This document shows positions 6,774 through 15,919 of a DNA stretch of 21,142 nt, one piece after another; the first letter of the stretch is position 1, and the number at the start of each line of letters is the position of its first letter. Made by a program: the position numbers and the translations under genes. The DNA is taken from positions 1-21,142 of the forward strand of contig JBQTJM010000449.1 of assembly GCA_052387115.1 (NCBI GenBank), in the 5' to 3' direction. This DNA is from JACCXJ01 sp052387115. Its GTDB lineage: Bacteria > Pseudomonadota > Gammaproteobacteria > JACCXJ01. The notes under the pieces are model-generated. The model made no database searches, was not told the origin of the DNA, and saw only the letters and a list, made by a program, of their open reading frames with translations.

Positions 6774-7752
6774 ATCTCTGGACTCCGGCGGCGCGATCCC
6801 GCCCCCGTCCCTGGGCACGCGCTTGAGCCAGGCGCGCGAGGCGCGCCGCATCCCCATCGAGGGCATCGCGCAGCAGATCCGGGTGCCGGTGGCGGTATTG
6901 CGTGCCATCGAAGAGGATCGCCTGGAGGGCTTGGCGCCGATCTACCTCAGGGGCTATGTGCGGGCCTATGCCCGCATCGTGGGACTCGGCGAGGACAGCG
7001 TGCTCGCGGTACTGCCGAGCGCCGAGACGCCGGTGGTCGTGACCGCCCGCAGCGGCCGGGCGATGCGCCAGAATGTGACGCCCGGCGGCGGCCTCAAGGT
7101 CGCCACCCTGGTCGTCGTCGTGGTGCTCGTGGGACTCATGGTGGCATCTTTTCGCACCCCCGTGGTCGATGAGGTCGCTATCGATGCCGGGCTCGATGCG
7201 GGGCTCGCCGAACCCCAGGCGCCCGCCGTGGCCGGCGCGCCGACTGCGCCCGAGGTGCGCGCCGTGCCGGGCACGGCGACCTCGGCCGGTGCGCCGTACA
7301 CCTACGAGGTCGTACCCCATCCCGAGACCCCGCCCGCCGCTCCGCCGGCGACGGCGCCCAAGCCGGCCGCCACCCCGCCCGAGTCGGAAACGGTTGCGGA
7401 CGCCAGCGCGCCCGCTCTGGCGGCTGTGGAAGCACCGGTCGAACTGTCGCCAGCCCGGTTGTCGCAGGGCGAGGCACTTCTTGCGGCGGGCCACAACCTG
7501 GTGCTGGAGCTCGACCGTGAGTCCTGGACCGAGGTTCAGGACGCGCGCGGCGCCAAGCTCTATTACGCCCTGGCGGCCGCCGGTCAGATCATCAAAGTAG
7601 CCGGCGAGCCGCCGTTTCGCGTGGTGCTCGGCAATGCCCCCGATGTCGAGGTCTACTACAACGGCAAGCCGTTCGACTTCACCCCCTGGTCGCACGGTCG
7701 GGTGGCGCGCTTCACGGTCGGTGATCCGCCGCCGGCCGACGGGCGTAACTAA
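6745..7752 (+). CDS. rodZ: Cytoskeleton protein RodZ
   Basis: A 335-residue bitopic membrane protein. Residues about 22-88 form the N-terminal helix-turn-helix (GTRLSQAREARRIPIEGIAQ, then IYLRGYVRAYARIVGL) that contacts MreB; 117-135 is the single membrane helix (LKVATLVVVVVLVGLMVAS); 140-245 is a Pro/Ala-rich periplasmic linker; 250-327 is the C-terminal DUF4115 domain (WTEVQDARG, YYNGKPFDFTPW). RodZ couples MreB to the peptidoglycan elongation machinery and keeps rod shape. GTG 6745 is preferred because GGAG lies eight bases upstream; ATG 6751 is possible. The linker is long but ordinary in a GC-rich genome. ispG, the usual next gene, is absent. Confidence 0.93.
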   Translation: MAMAKRSNNKSLDSGGAIPPPSLGTRLSQAREARRIPIEGIAQQIRVPVAVLRAIEEDRLEGLAPIYLRGYVRAYARIVGLGEDSVLAVLPSAETPVVVTARSGRAMRQNVTPGGGLKVATLVVVVVLVGLMVASFRTPVVDEVAIDAGLDAGLAEPQAPAVAGAPTAPEVRAVPGTATSAGAPYTYEVVPHPETPPAAPPATAPKPAATPPESETVADASAPALAAVEAPVELSPARLSQGEALLAAGHNLVLELDRESWTEVQDARGAKLYYALAAAGQIIKVAGEPPFRVVLGNAPDVEVYYNGKPFDFTPWSHGRVARFTVGDPPPADGRN

Positions 7753-7794
7753 GCCCGTCGTCGCCGACTCCGCATCACGGTTTCCGCACCCCAC

Positions 7795-9108
<1,314 letters not shown>

Positions 9109-9141
9109 AGAACCGGCGTAGTCATAAACACTGGAGTCGGC

Positions 9142-9798
9142 ATGGATCCCTATTCATCGGACCGAGAACAAGTCGAGGCACTGAAGACCTGGTGGTGGAA
9201 GAACGGCATACCGATCATTGCCGGGGTGGGTATCGGTCTCGGCGGGCTGTATGCGTGGCGGGCCTGGCAGGCCGAGTTGCATGCGGATGCCGAGCAAGCC
9301 TCCAGCCGCTTCGAGCAGCTCGTGACGGCGCTGGCCGAGAATAAGACCGGCACCCTGGCGGGGCAGGCCGAGCAGATCCTCGATGAGCACGACGACACGG
9401 TCTACGCGTCGTTCGCGACCCTCGCGCTGGCGCGGCTCGCGGTCGAGGCCGGCGATCTACAGAAGGCCCGGGGACATCTGCAATGGGTGCTGGACCACAC
9501 CCGCCACGTACCGCTCAAACGCCTCGCCAAGCTGCGTCTCGCGTGCGTTCTCTTGTCCGCGGGTGAGGCCGACAAGTCCTGGTCGCTGGTCGAAGAGTTG
9601 AAGGACGGTCCCGAGTCCGCCAGCTATCTAGAGCTCAAAGGCGATGTGCTGCGCGCCCAGGGCCGGTTACCCGAGGCACGCCGCGCCTACGACGAGGCAT
9701 TGAAACTGGCCGCCGGGGCCGGCGAGTCCGGCCCACAAGGTCAAGACAGTTTGCGGCTCAAACTGGACGCCCTCGGGATCTCCGATCCGGCACCCTGA
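9142..9798 (+). CDS. yfgM: YfgM-family inner-membrane TPR-like protein
   Basis: A 218-residue protein with a short cytoplasmic N-terminus (EQVEALKTWWWKNG), one membrane helix at about 22-39 (GIPIIAGVGIGLGGLYAW) and a periplasmic helical-repeat domain (TLALARLAVEAGDLQKARGH and similar). YfgM (TPR_21 domain) associates with the SecYEG translocon and the chaperone PpiD in E. coli and helps periplasmic client proteins. ATG 9142 has GGAG about eight bases upstream. It lies 33 bases after hisS and four before bamB, its standard neighbours; the bamB neighbour fits a role in envelope protein traffic. Confidence 0.9.
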   Translation: MDPYSSDREQVEALKTWWWKNGIPIIAGVGIGLGGLYAWRAWQAELHADAEQASSRFEQLVTALAENKTGTLAGQAEQILDEHDDTVYASFATLALARLAVEAGDLQKARGHLQWVLDHTRHVPLKRLAKLRLACVLLSAGEADKSWSLVEELKDGPESASYLELKGDVLRAQGRLPEARRAYDEALKLAAGAGESGPQGQDSLRLKLDALGISDPAP

Positions 9799-9802
9799 CC
9801 GT

Positions 9803-11014
9803 ATGTGTGAACGATGGGCTGGGTGTGAACGATGGGCTGGGCCCCTCTGGAAATCTTTTCATATCGTATTGGCCCTCGTGGCGGTCCTGCCGGGTTGCGG
9901 GATCCCGGAGTACATGAGCGATTTGCTGGAAGACGAAGAGCCGGCACAGGTCCTCACCCCACTCCACGAGTTCGAGCCGAGCATCGCGATCCAGGAGCTT
10001 TGGACCGATGATGTGGGCGAGGGCACCGACGCGCTGTTCCTGAAGCTCGCGCCGGCGGTTGCCGAGGGCACCGTGTACGTGGCCGATCGGGAAGGGACCG
10101 TCAGCGCCATCGGCATCGACAGCGGCGACGCCCTGTGGGAACGCGATACCGACATGCCCATCTCCGGGGGGCCGGGCCTCGGCGAGGGCCTGGTCCTGGT
10201 CGGCACCTCGGATGGCGAAGTGCTGGCGCTGTCCCAGGCGGATGGCTCTTTGGTCTGGACCGCCGCGGTGAGCAGCGAGGTGCTCGCGCCGCCCCGGATC
10301 GAGGACGGCGTCGCCGTGGTGCGGACCGGGGACGGCAAGGTCTTCGGCATCGATGCCACCGCCGGGACGCGGGTCTGGGTCTACGACAAGCAGGTGCCGG
10401 TCTTGACCCTGCGCGGCACCAGCGCGCCGGTCTTGTCCGAGGACCTCGCGATCGTGGGCTTCGACAGCGGGGTGCTCGTGGCCCTGGAGGTCAAGACCGG
10501 CAAGCCGGCCTGGGAGGTCGGCGTCGCCCAGCCGCGCGGCCGCTCGGACCTCGAACGCATGGTGGACATCGACGCCGAGCCGCTCCTCTATGACGACCGC
10601 CTGTATGTCGCCACCTTCCAGGGCAGAGTCGCGGCGCTCGACCTAGAGGACGGCGATCTGGTATGGGACAAGACCTTATCGTCTTATGCCGGCCTCGGGG
10701 TGGACGAGGATAACCTCTATGTGACCGACGATCGGAGTCACCTCTGGTGTTTGGATCGCCTGGCGGGCAGCGCCCACTGGGAACAGGAGCAACTGGCCGG
10801 CCGCGCCCTCACCGCCCCGGCCGGCGCTGGCGACTACGTGGTGGTCGGCGACGTGGAGGGCTATCTGCACTGGCTTAGCCGTGAAGACGGCCAACTGGCT
10901 GCGCGCGTGCGGCTCGACGACGAGCGCATCATGGCCGCGCCGCTGGTGGTCGGCGACATGGTGATCGCCTACAGCAGCGGCGGCACCTTGGGCGCCTATC
11001 GCGTCGCCCCATGA
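9803..11014 (+). CDS. bamB: Outer-membrane assembly lipoprotein BamB
   Basis: A 403-residue protein. After an odd N-terminal extension (MCERWAGCERWAGP) come a hydrophobic signal segment (IVLALVAVLPGC) and a lipidated cysteine at C32; the -2 position is proline rather than the usual Ala/Ser/Val. The rest is an eight-bladed PQQ-like beta-propeller with repeated blade ends (SGDALWERD, DGSLVWTA, AGTRVWVYD, TGKPAWEVG, DGDLVWDK). BamB is a BamA-binding accessory part of the BAM complex that inserts beta-barrel proteins. ATG 9803 is the only start in frame ahead of the signal segment. The extension is encoded by a duplicated 18-bp unit and lies within the signal peptide, so it is removed on maturation. 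The stop overlaps the der start (ATGA). Confidence 0.93.
   Translation: MCERWAGCERWAGPLWKSFHIVLALVAVLPGCGIPEYMSDLLEDEEPAQVLTPLHEFEPSIAIQELWTDDVGEGTDALFLKLAPAVAEGTVYVADREGTVSAIGIDSGDALWERDTDMPISGGPGLGEGLVLVGTSDGEVLALSQADGSLVWTAAVSSEVLAPPRIEDGVAVVRTGDGKVFGIDATAGTRVWVYDKQVPVLTLRGTSAPVLSEDLAIVGFDSGVLVALEVKTGKPAWEVGVAQPRGRSDLERMVDIDAEPLLYDDRLYVATFQGRVAALDLEDGDLVWDKTLSSYAGLGVDEDNLYVTDDRSHLWCLDRLAGSAHWEQEQLAGRALTAPAGAGDYVVVGDVEGYLHWLSREDGQLAARVRLDDERIMAAPLVVGDMVIAYSSGGTLGAYRVAP
9805..9841 (+). repeat. 18-bp tandem duplication at the bamB 5' end
   Basis: GTGTGAACGATGGGCTGG occurs twice without a gap (9805-9822 and 9823-9840), with one more G. In the bamB frame each unit encodes CERWAG. The duplication starts two bases after the A of the start codon, so it also covers the initiation region. 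Confidence 0.9.
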
Positions 11015-12471
11015 CACAAGTGCTCGCCATCATCGGGCGGACGAACGTGGGCAAATCGACCCTGTTCAACCAGCTCACAAGGAGCCGCGATGCCCTGGTC
11101 GCGGATAGCCCCGGGCTCACGCGCGATCGGATCGTGGGGCACGGGACGTTCGGCGAACGCCGCTATGTCTGCGTCGATACCGGCGGTCTCGGGGAGACGA
11201 GCGAGCGGCTCGCGGCGCTGGTCAGAGACCAGGCCCTGCGTGCCGCAGCCGAGTCAGATGTGGTGCTGTTGGTGGTCGATGGCCGGGCGGGGATGGCGGC
11301 TGGGGATCGGGACATCGCGCGCTGTCTGCGGCGCCTCGGAAAGCCGGTCCAGATCGCGGTCAACAAGACCGAGGGGCTCGATCCGGAGACCGCCGTCGCG
11401 GAGTTCTTCGATCTGGGGCTCGGCGCTCCCCTGGCCATCTCGAGCGCCCACCGCGAGGGACTCGTGGCGCTCCTCGAGAGCGCGCTGGGGCACGTCTCTA
11501 TCGATCCGGCCCAAGCGGATCCGATCCAGTCGGATCTTATCCCCGATAGCGGGACGCGAGTCGCCGTCGTCGGCCGGCCCAACGTGGGCAAGTCCACGCT
11601 CGTCAACCGGATCCTCGGGGACGAGCGCGTGGTGGTCTACGATCGGCCCGGGACCACGCGCGACAGCATCGCGGTGCCCTTCGTGCGCCACGGCCGGCCC
11701 TATGTCCTCATCGACACGGCGGGCATGCGACGCCGCGCCCGGATCCGCGAGGCCATCGAGCACTTCAGCGTCGTCAAGACGCAGCAGGCGATCGACCGCG
11801 CCCATGTGGTGGTCGTAGTGCTAGATGCCACCGAATCGGTTACCGAGCAGGATGCCGCGTTGCTCGGGATGGTCATCGAGACCGGGCGCGCGCTCGTGGT
11901 CGCGGTGAACAAATGGGATGGGCTTTGCCCCGAGCAGCGCGACCATATCCACAAGGAGGTGGACCGGCGGCTCACGTTCGTGGACTTCGCCCGGGTACAT
12001 TACCTCTCGGCCCTGCACGGCAGCGGCGTCGGGGGGCTGTTCGAGACCATCGATCGGGCTCATGCCTCGGCCTTCGTAGAGGTCCAGACCGGGGCACTGA
12101 CCCGCATCCTGGAGCGCGCCGTCCTGGACCATCCCCCGCCGCTCGTCGCGGGCCGGCGCATCAAGCTCCGTTACGCGCATCTCGGCGGCCACAACCCGCC
12201 GCGCGTCGTGGTGCACGGGCATCGCAGCGCGTGCCTGCCCGAGCCCTACCGGCGTTATCTCGAGCGTGCACTGCGCGAGGCCCTGGGGATCGAGGGCACC
12301 CCGTTGCGCGTCGAGCTCCGCCAGGACGCCAATCCGTATGCTAATAGACCCTCTGGCAACAAACCCGCTGGGAATAGACCCGCCGGGAATAGACCGGTCG
12401 GCCAGGGGCCCCAAGTGAACCAACCGCGGCCGGCGCCGCGGCGAAAACGCACGCCCGACCGTGCCGTCTGA
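11011..12471 (+). CDS. der: Ribosome-assembly GTPase Der (EngA)
   Basis: A 486-residue double-Era GTPase needed for 50S subunit maturation. Domain 1: P-loop GRTNVGKS (9-16, with Thr in place of the usual Pro), DTGGL (56-60) and G4 NKTEG (118-122), where Glu replaces Asp, a variant I recall in some proteobacterial Der proteins. Domain 2: GRPNVGKS (188-195), DTAGM (235-239) and NKWDG (300-304). The KH-like domain follows to about residue 440 and ends in RQDANPYAN. Residues 445-464 are a four-unit repeat encoded by 15-bp tandem copies, then a basic tail (RPAPRRKRTPDR). ATG 11011 overlaps the bamB stop. The repeat is beyond the folded KH domain and should not harm activity. Confidence 0.96.
   Translation: MTQVLAIIGRTNVGKSTLFNQLTRSRDALVADSPGLTRDRIVGHGTFGERRYVCVDTGGLGETSERLAALVRDQALRAAAESDVVLLVVDGRAGMAAGDRDIARCLRRLGKPVQIAVNKTEGLDPETAVAEFFDLGLGAPLAISSAHREGLVALLESALGHVSIDPAQADPIQSDLIPDSGTRVAVVGRPNVGKSTLVNRILGDERVVVYDRPGTTRDSIAVPFVRHGRPYVLIDTAGMRRRARIREAIEHFSVVKTQQAIDRAHVVVVVLDATESVTEQDAALLGMVIETGRALVVAVNKWDGLCPEQRDHIHKEVDRRLTFVDFARVHYLSALHGSGVGGLFETIDRAHASAFVEVQTGALTRILERAVLDHPPPLVAGRRIKLRYAHLGGHNPPRVVVHGHRSACLPEPYRRYLERALREALGIEGTPLRVELRQDANPYANRPSGNKPAGNRPAGNRPVGQGPQVNQPRPAPRRKRTPDRAV
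12343..12402 (+). repeat. 15-bp in-frame tandem repeat near the der 3' end
   Basis: Four units: AATAGACCCTCTGGC, AACAAACCCGCTGGG, AATAGACCCGCCGGG and AATAGACCGGTCGGC, encoding NRPSG, NKPAG, NRPAG and NRPVG. They form part of the disordered C-terminal tail of Der. The length and the Asn-Arg-rich peptide recall the rlmN repeat, but the DNA units differ. Confidence 0.9.
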
Positions 12472-12994
12472 TCCCTGCGCCGCGCTCACCGCCGAGATCA
12501 TCGAGCGGGCGCGAGGGATCCGGCTCCTGGTGAGCGATTGCGATGGGGTCTTGACGGACGGTGGCGTCTATTACTCGGGTGCCGGCGAGGTCTCGAAGCG
12601 CTTCCATATCCGTGACGGCATGGGCGTCGAGCGGCTTCGCAAGCTCGCGGGGATTGATACGGTGATCGTCTCGGGGGAGGGATCCCCGTCGCTCAAAAAG
12701 CGCGCCGAAAAGCTCTCTATTACTGAATGCCATCTCGGCATACAGGACAAGGCCGCGGTGTTACAGGCCATCGCCGCGTGTCGCGGTATCCCGATGGAGG
12801 CACTCGCCTACATCGGGGACGACGTCAACGATCTCGAGGCCATGGCGCTCGCGGGCCTTAGCGCTTGTCCCGCTGATGCCTACACGGAGGTCCGGGAGCA
12901 AGCCGACATCGTGTGCGCCGCGCGCGGCGGGCAGGGGGCCTTTCGAGAATTCGCGGAGATCCTCATCGCCGCCGGGACGCCGCGGCCCGGTTGA
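12461..12994 (+). CDS. KdsC-like HAD-superfamily phosphatase
   Basis: A 177-residue type C0 HAD phosphatase, the normal KdsC length. Motif I SDCDGVLTDGGVYY holds the nucleophile D26 and acid/base D28; motif II is IVSGEGS (S71); motif III lysine is in QDKAAVL (K97); motif IV is GDDVNDLEAM (D120, D121, D124). KdsC removes the 8-phosphate from KDO-8-P during lipopolysaccharide inner-core synthesis; the close relatives attached to sialic-acid-type pathways act on nonulosonate-9-phosphates. The segment SGEGSPSLKKRAEKLSI is shared by both groups, so the substrate is open. GTG 12461 lies inside the end of der (11-base overlap), making it the last gene of the operon. KdsA, KdsB and KdsD are not in the window. 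Confidence 0.82.
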   Translation: MPSDPCAALTAEIIERARGIRLLVSDCDGVLTDGGVYYSGAGEVSKRFHIRDGMGVERLRKLAGIDTVIVSGEGSPSLKKRAEKLSITECHLGIQDKAAVLQAIAACRGIPMEALAYIGDDVNDLEAMALAGLSACPADAYTEVREQADIVCAARGGQGAFREFAEILIAAGTPRPG

Positions 12995-13011
12995 TCCGCA
13001 GAACCGGTTTG

Positions 13012-13039
13012 CCCCTTCTCGCGCTCGTGCGAGAGGGGG
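13012..13039. terminator. Candidate bidirectional terminator between convergent genes
   Basis: CCCCTTCTCGC (13012-13022) and GCGAGAGGGGG (13029-13039) pair with one bulge or mismatch around a six-base loop. It sits in the 114-base gap between the end of the der operon and the 3' end of the minus-strand RTX gene, where a shared terminator is expected. There is no long T-tract on either side, so termination may be inefficient or Rho-assisted. Confidence 0.5.
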
Positions 13040-13108
13040 TTGTCCACACGTTCCTCGGCCTTGCCGAGGCGCTACGCCCCCGGCCGTGCGGCTGGGACCA
13101 AGGTCACG

Positions 13109-15919
13109 TCAAGCTCCACACTGGGGGAAAGGGCACGAAGTCGGCGCGGGCGAGGAGCCCGGGCCCACCGGGAGCGGCGGCCGGGGGATGGCCTTGGGTG
13201 GTTTCGGAGGCGAACCCACGCCCAAGTTTTCACAGGCGCCCCTCGGTCCCATGGAGAAGCACTGGTCCGGCCGGCCAGGCCCGCCAACGCCGCTGTCCGA
13301 ACCGCCTTGCCCATCCATCATGTCCTTACCGGCTCCGCCGAGCAGCCTGTCACGGCCGGCGCCGCCGAACAGGCGGTCATCGCCCGGACCACCGCTTAGC
13401 ACATCCCGGCCGGCGTCACCGACCAGTCTATCGCGACCGGGGCCGCCCCGTATCGTATCGTTGCCGCTGCCGCCGAATAACCTACGGTCGTCGCCGAGGC
13501 CACCGTCCAGCACGTCGTTACCGGGCCCACCGTCCAGCTCGTCCCGGCCGGCGTCACCAAAAAGTTGGTCGTCTCCGGCGGCACCGAATAACTTGTCATT
13601 GCCCTCCCCACCTCGGAGCACATCCGGGCCCGCGGCGGTATCCGAAGGCAGTGTGTCACCGACCAGCGTATCGTTATCGGTGTCGCCGGCCAGGGTATCC
13701 GCACCGCCCTCTCCGAAGAGACCATCGACTCCAGGGCCACCGCTCACCACGTCGTCACCGGGCCCGCCGACCAGCTCATCGTCGCCGGCGTCACCTTCCA
13801 ATTGGTCGTTCCCGGCCGCACCGAACAGCCTGTCATCGCCGTCGCCACCGCGGAGCACATCCGGGCCCCCGGTGCCCGCGAAGGGATCGTCACCGACCAG
13901 CGTATCGTTATCGGCGTCGCCGGCCAGGCTATCGGACCCGTCCTCGCCGAAGGCACGATCGACTCCGGGGCCACCGTTCAGCACGTCGTCACCGGGCCCG
14001 CCGACCAGCTCATCGTTGCCGCCATCACCTTCCAGCAGATCGTTTCCGCCGAAACCGAATAGCTTGTCATCGCCCTCGCCACCCCGGAGCGTATCGGGGC
14101 CCTCGCCACCCGCGAACTGGTCGTCACCGACCAACTCATCAATTCCGTCGCCGCCCTCGATCGCATCGCCGCCGGGTCCGCCGAAGACGAGGTCGTCGCC
14201 CGGGCCGCCGCAGATGATGTCGTCCCCGCCCTGGGCGATGATCGTGTCATTGCCTTCCAGGCCATGGATGACATCGTTCCCTTCCGTGCCGACCAGGATG
14301 TCGTCGCCCGGCGTGCCGATCACCGTCGGTGGCCGTCCCTGGCACGTCAGGTTCTCAGGGACGACCGAGGACTGATAGCGCGCCAGGGCGAAATCGGCAC
14401 CGGAGTTCACTACGCTGCTGAGTCTATGAAACCCGACCACCACGATATTTCCTTCGGGCTGCAGGGCGACGGCTTGCCAACTCGAAGTTGCATTCACGGG
14501 CCCGAGGCGGGTCAGTATGAATCCATCCGGTACCCCTTCGGGTGGACCTCCTATGTCATCGACCGCATCTTCACCGAAGGTGGTGTCCTCACGTCCGTTT
14601 GGCTGATACCGGACCAGCGCGAAATCGCTTGGCTGGCTCGTGTCACCCGTCCTGCTCCGCCCTGCCGCCACGAGCTTGCCGCCGGGCTGCAAAATCAGCG
14701 CAGTCATACTGGCGGGCTGGCCCGGGAAACCCGTCGTCTTTCTTCCCTCCGTGCCGAAGCTCTGGTCAAGATTGCCATTCACATCATAGCGCGCGAGGGC
14801 AAACCTGGGGGCGTCTCCGATTGTCGAGTTGCCTCCCGCGACGATTTTACCGTCGGGTTGGCGCAAGAGGGACGCGACTATCTCCGCTCTTCCCAGCTCG
14901 AAATCCGTCTTCACCCTACCATCGATGCCGAACTCGTCACCTTGGGTCGTGTCATCGGGCCCGCCGTCATCGAGACTACCGTCAACGTTATACCGCGCGA
15001 GTGCAAAGTCGACCTGGTCCCTAAGGGGACTATCCTCGTCGTCTGGGCCCGCCCTTCCTCCCGCCACGATCTTACCGTCGGGCTGCACGAGCACCGCAAA
15101 CGCAGTTGCGCGTTCGCTGTCGGGAAAGCTCGTTTCGACGAACCCATCCCCGCCGAAGCTGGTATCGAGTTGTCCCTGGGGCGTAAAGCGGGCCACGACG
15201 AAGACACCGGAAGGGTTGTCCACCGACCTTATCGCCACCACGATCTTCCGGTCCGTGGGCTGAACGGCAACCGCGAAAGCCCTATTCTCCCCGCCCCCCG
15301 GGAACGGCGGCGTCGCTATCCCACCGGTAGCAAACCCGGTATCGAGCTGTCCGCCGGCCGTGTAACGCGCCACTGCAAACGTCCGTGACCCACCGTCACC
15401 CGACCTTCCCACCACCACGATCTTCTCTTGACCATCGTCGTCCTGCAGGACCAGCGCGTTGACCTCATCGGTGTCACTGCCGACGTCGGTAGTCTCGAGC
15501 CCATCGAGCCCATCCGGCCCACCGACCCCGAAGGTGGCGTCCAAGCCCCCGTTCTTGTTGAAGCGCGCAACCGCAAAGTCTACGTCACGATCAGGCGCTA
15601 CTCCCCCTGTACGGTGACCTCCCACCACGATCCTGCCATCGGGCAGCAGGATCGCCATCCCGAAAAGCTGATCGCGGCCGCCGGCGACGTCACAGGTCAT
15701 TATTCCACCCGCTGCATTGCATCGCAGCGGATTGGTGCTGCTGACCCCGAATCCGGGGTCGAGTGCGCCGTCGGCCGCCTGGGCCACCGGGGCAAGGCCG
15801 AGGGTCAGGAACGCAGCGGCGGTGGCCGCGCTCCATGGCTTGGGTGCCTTACCGGACGCGCCGCTGCGTTGGCCGGAAGATCGTGAAGTGGGTAACGGCT
15901 CATGGGCATTGTGGGACAT
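13109..15919 (-). CDS. Secreted Delta-60 repeat / RTX calcium-binding protein
   Basis: A 936-residue protein with three parts. Residues 1-48 look like an export signal (basic N-region, AATAAAFLTLGLAP, AQA cleavage site). Residues about 52-517 hold seven Delta-60 repeats, each with LDxxFG, AVxxQPDGKIVVAG and DFALARYxxxGxLD; these are predicted to form a beta-propeller. Residues about 533-880 are hemolysin-type RTX nonapeptides (GGxGxDxLxG) that bind calcium, including a 78-residue higher-order repeat. A Pro-rich tail with cysteines (CENLG, CPFPQCGA) ends it. AGGAGAG lies six bases before ATG 15919. No enzyme domain is visible; adhesin or structural surface protein is a guess. RTX proteins often use type I secretion, but no such exporter is nearby and an N-terminal signal is present. 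Confidence 0.88.
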   Translation of the reverse strand: MSHNAHEPLPTSRSSGQRSGASGKAPKPWSAATAAAFLTLGLAPVAQAADGALDPGFGVSSTNPLRCNAAGGIMTCDVAGGRDQLFGMAILLPDGRIVVGGHRTGGVAPDRDVDFAVARFNKNGGLDATFGVGGPDGLDGLETTDVGSDTDEVNALVLQDDDGQEKIVVVGRSGDGGSRTFAVARYTAGGQLDTGFATGGIATPPFPGGGENRAFAVAVQPTDRKIVVAIRSVDNPSGVFVVARFTPQGQLDTSFGGDGFVETSFPDSERATAFAVLVQPDGKIVAGGRAGPDDEDSPLRDQVDFALARYNVDGSLDDGGPDDTTQGDEFGIDGRVKTDFELGRAEIVASLLRQPDGKIVAGGNSTIGDAPRFALARYDVNGNLDQSFGTEGRKTTGFPGQPASMTALILQPGGKLVAAGRSRTGDTSQPSDFALVRYQPNGREDTTFGEDAVDDIGGPPEGVPDGFILTRLGPVNATSSWQAVALQPEGNIVVVGFHRLSSVVNSGADFALARYQSSVVPENLTCQGRPPTVIGTPGDDILVGTEGNDVIHGLEGNDTIIAQGGDDIICGGPGDDLVFGGPGGDAIEGGDGIDELVGDDQFAGGEGPDTLRGGEGDDKLFGFGGNDLLEGDGGNDELVGGPGDDVLNGGPGVDRAFGEDGSDSLAGDADNDTLVGDDPFAGTGGPDVLRGGDGDDRLFGAAGNDQLEGDAGDDELVGGPGDDVVSGGPGVDGLFGEGGADTLAGDTDNDTLVGDTLPSDTAAGPDVLRGGEGNDKLFGAAGDDQLFGDAGRDELDGGPGNDVLDGGLGDDRRLFGGSGNDTIRGGPGRDRLVGDAGRDVLSGGPGDDRLFGGAGRDRLLGGAGKDMMDGQGGSDSGVGGPGRPDQCFSMGPRGACENLGVGSPPKPPKAIPRPPLPVGPGSSPAPTSCPFPQCGA
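13424..14125 (-). repeat. 234-bp higher-order tandem repeat in the RTX region
   Basis: Three consecutive units of 78 codons: 13892-14125, 13658-13891, and a more diverged third at 13424-13657. Each begins GDDQF or GDDPF (third unit GDTLP), continues GPDxLRGG, LFG, DELVGGPGDDV, GGPGVD and ends LAGDxDNDTLVG. The first two are nearly collinear, so they are segmental duplications of several RTX turns rather than independent nonapeptides. Confidence 0.85.

Noticed and set aside
11127..11376. Der P-loop GRTNVGKS and G4 NKTEG as a damaged first GTPase domain
   Set aside because: The GxxxxGKS core is intact, and Glu at the G4 position is a variant I recall in other proteobacterial Der proteins, so this is not evidence of loss.
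13280..14280. Regularly spaced short repeats that could suggest a CRISPR array
   Set aside because: The periodicity is that of RTX nonapeptide codons; there are no identical repeats with unique spacers.
13040..15390. Long open frames on the + strand through 12876-15388
   Set aside because: They are antisense shadows of the RTX/Delta-60 gene: Pro/Ser/Arg-rich, periodic because the real gene is periodic, and without ribosome binding sites.
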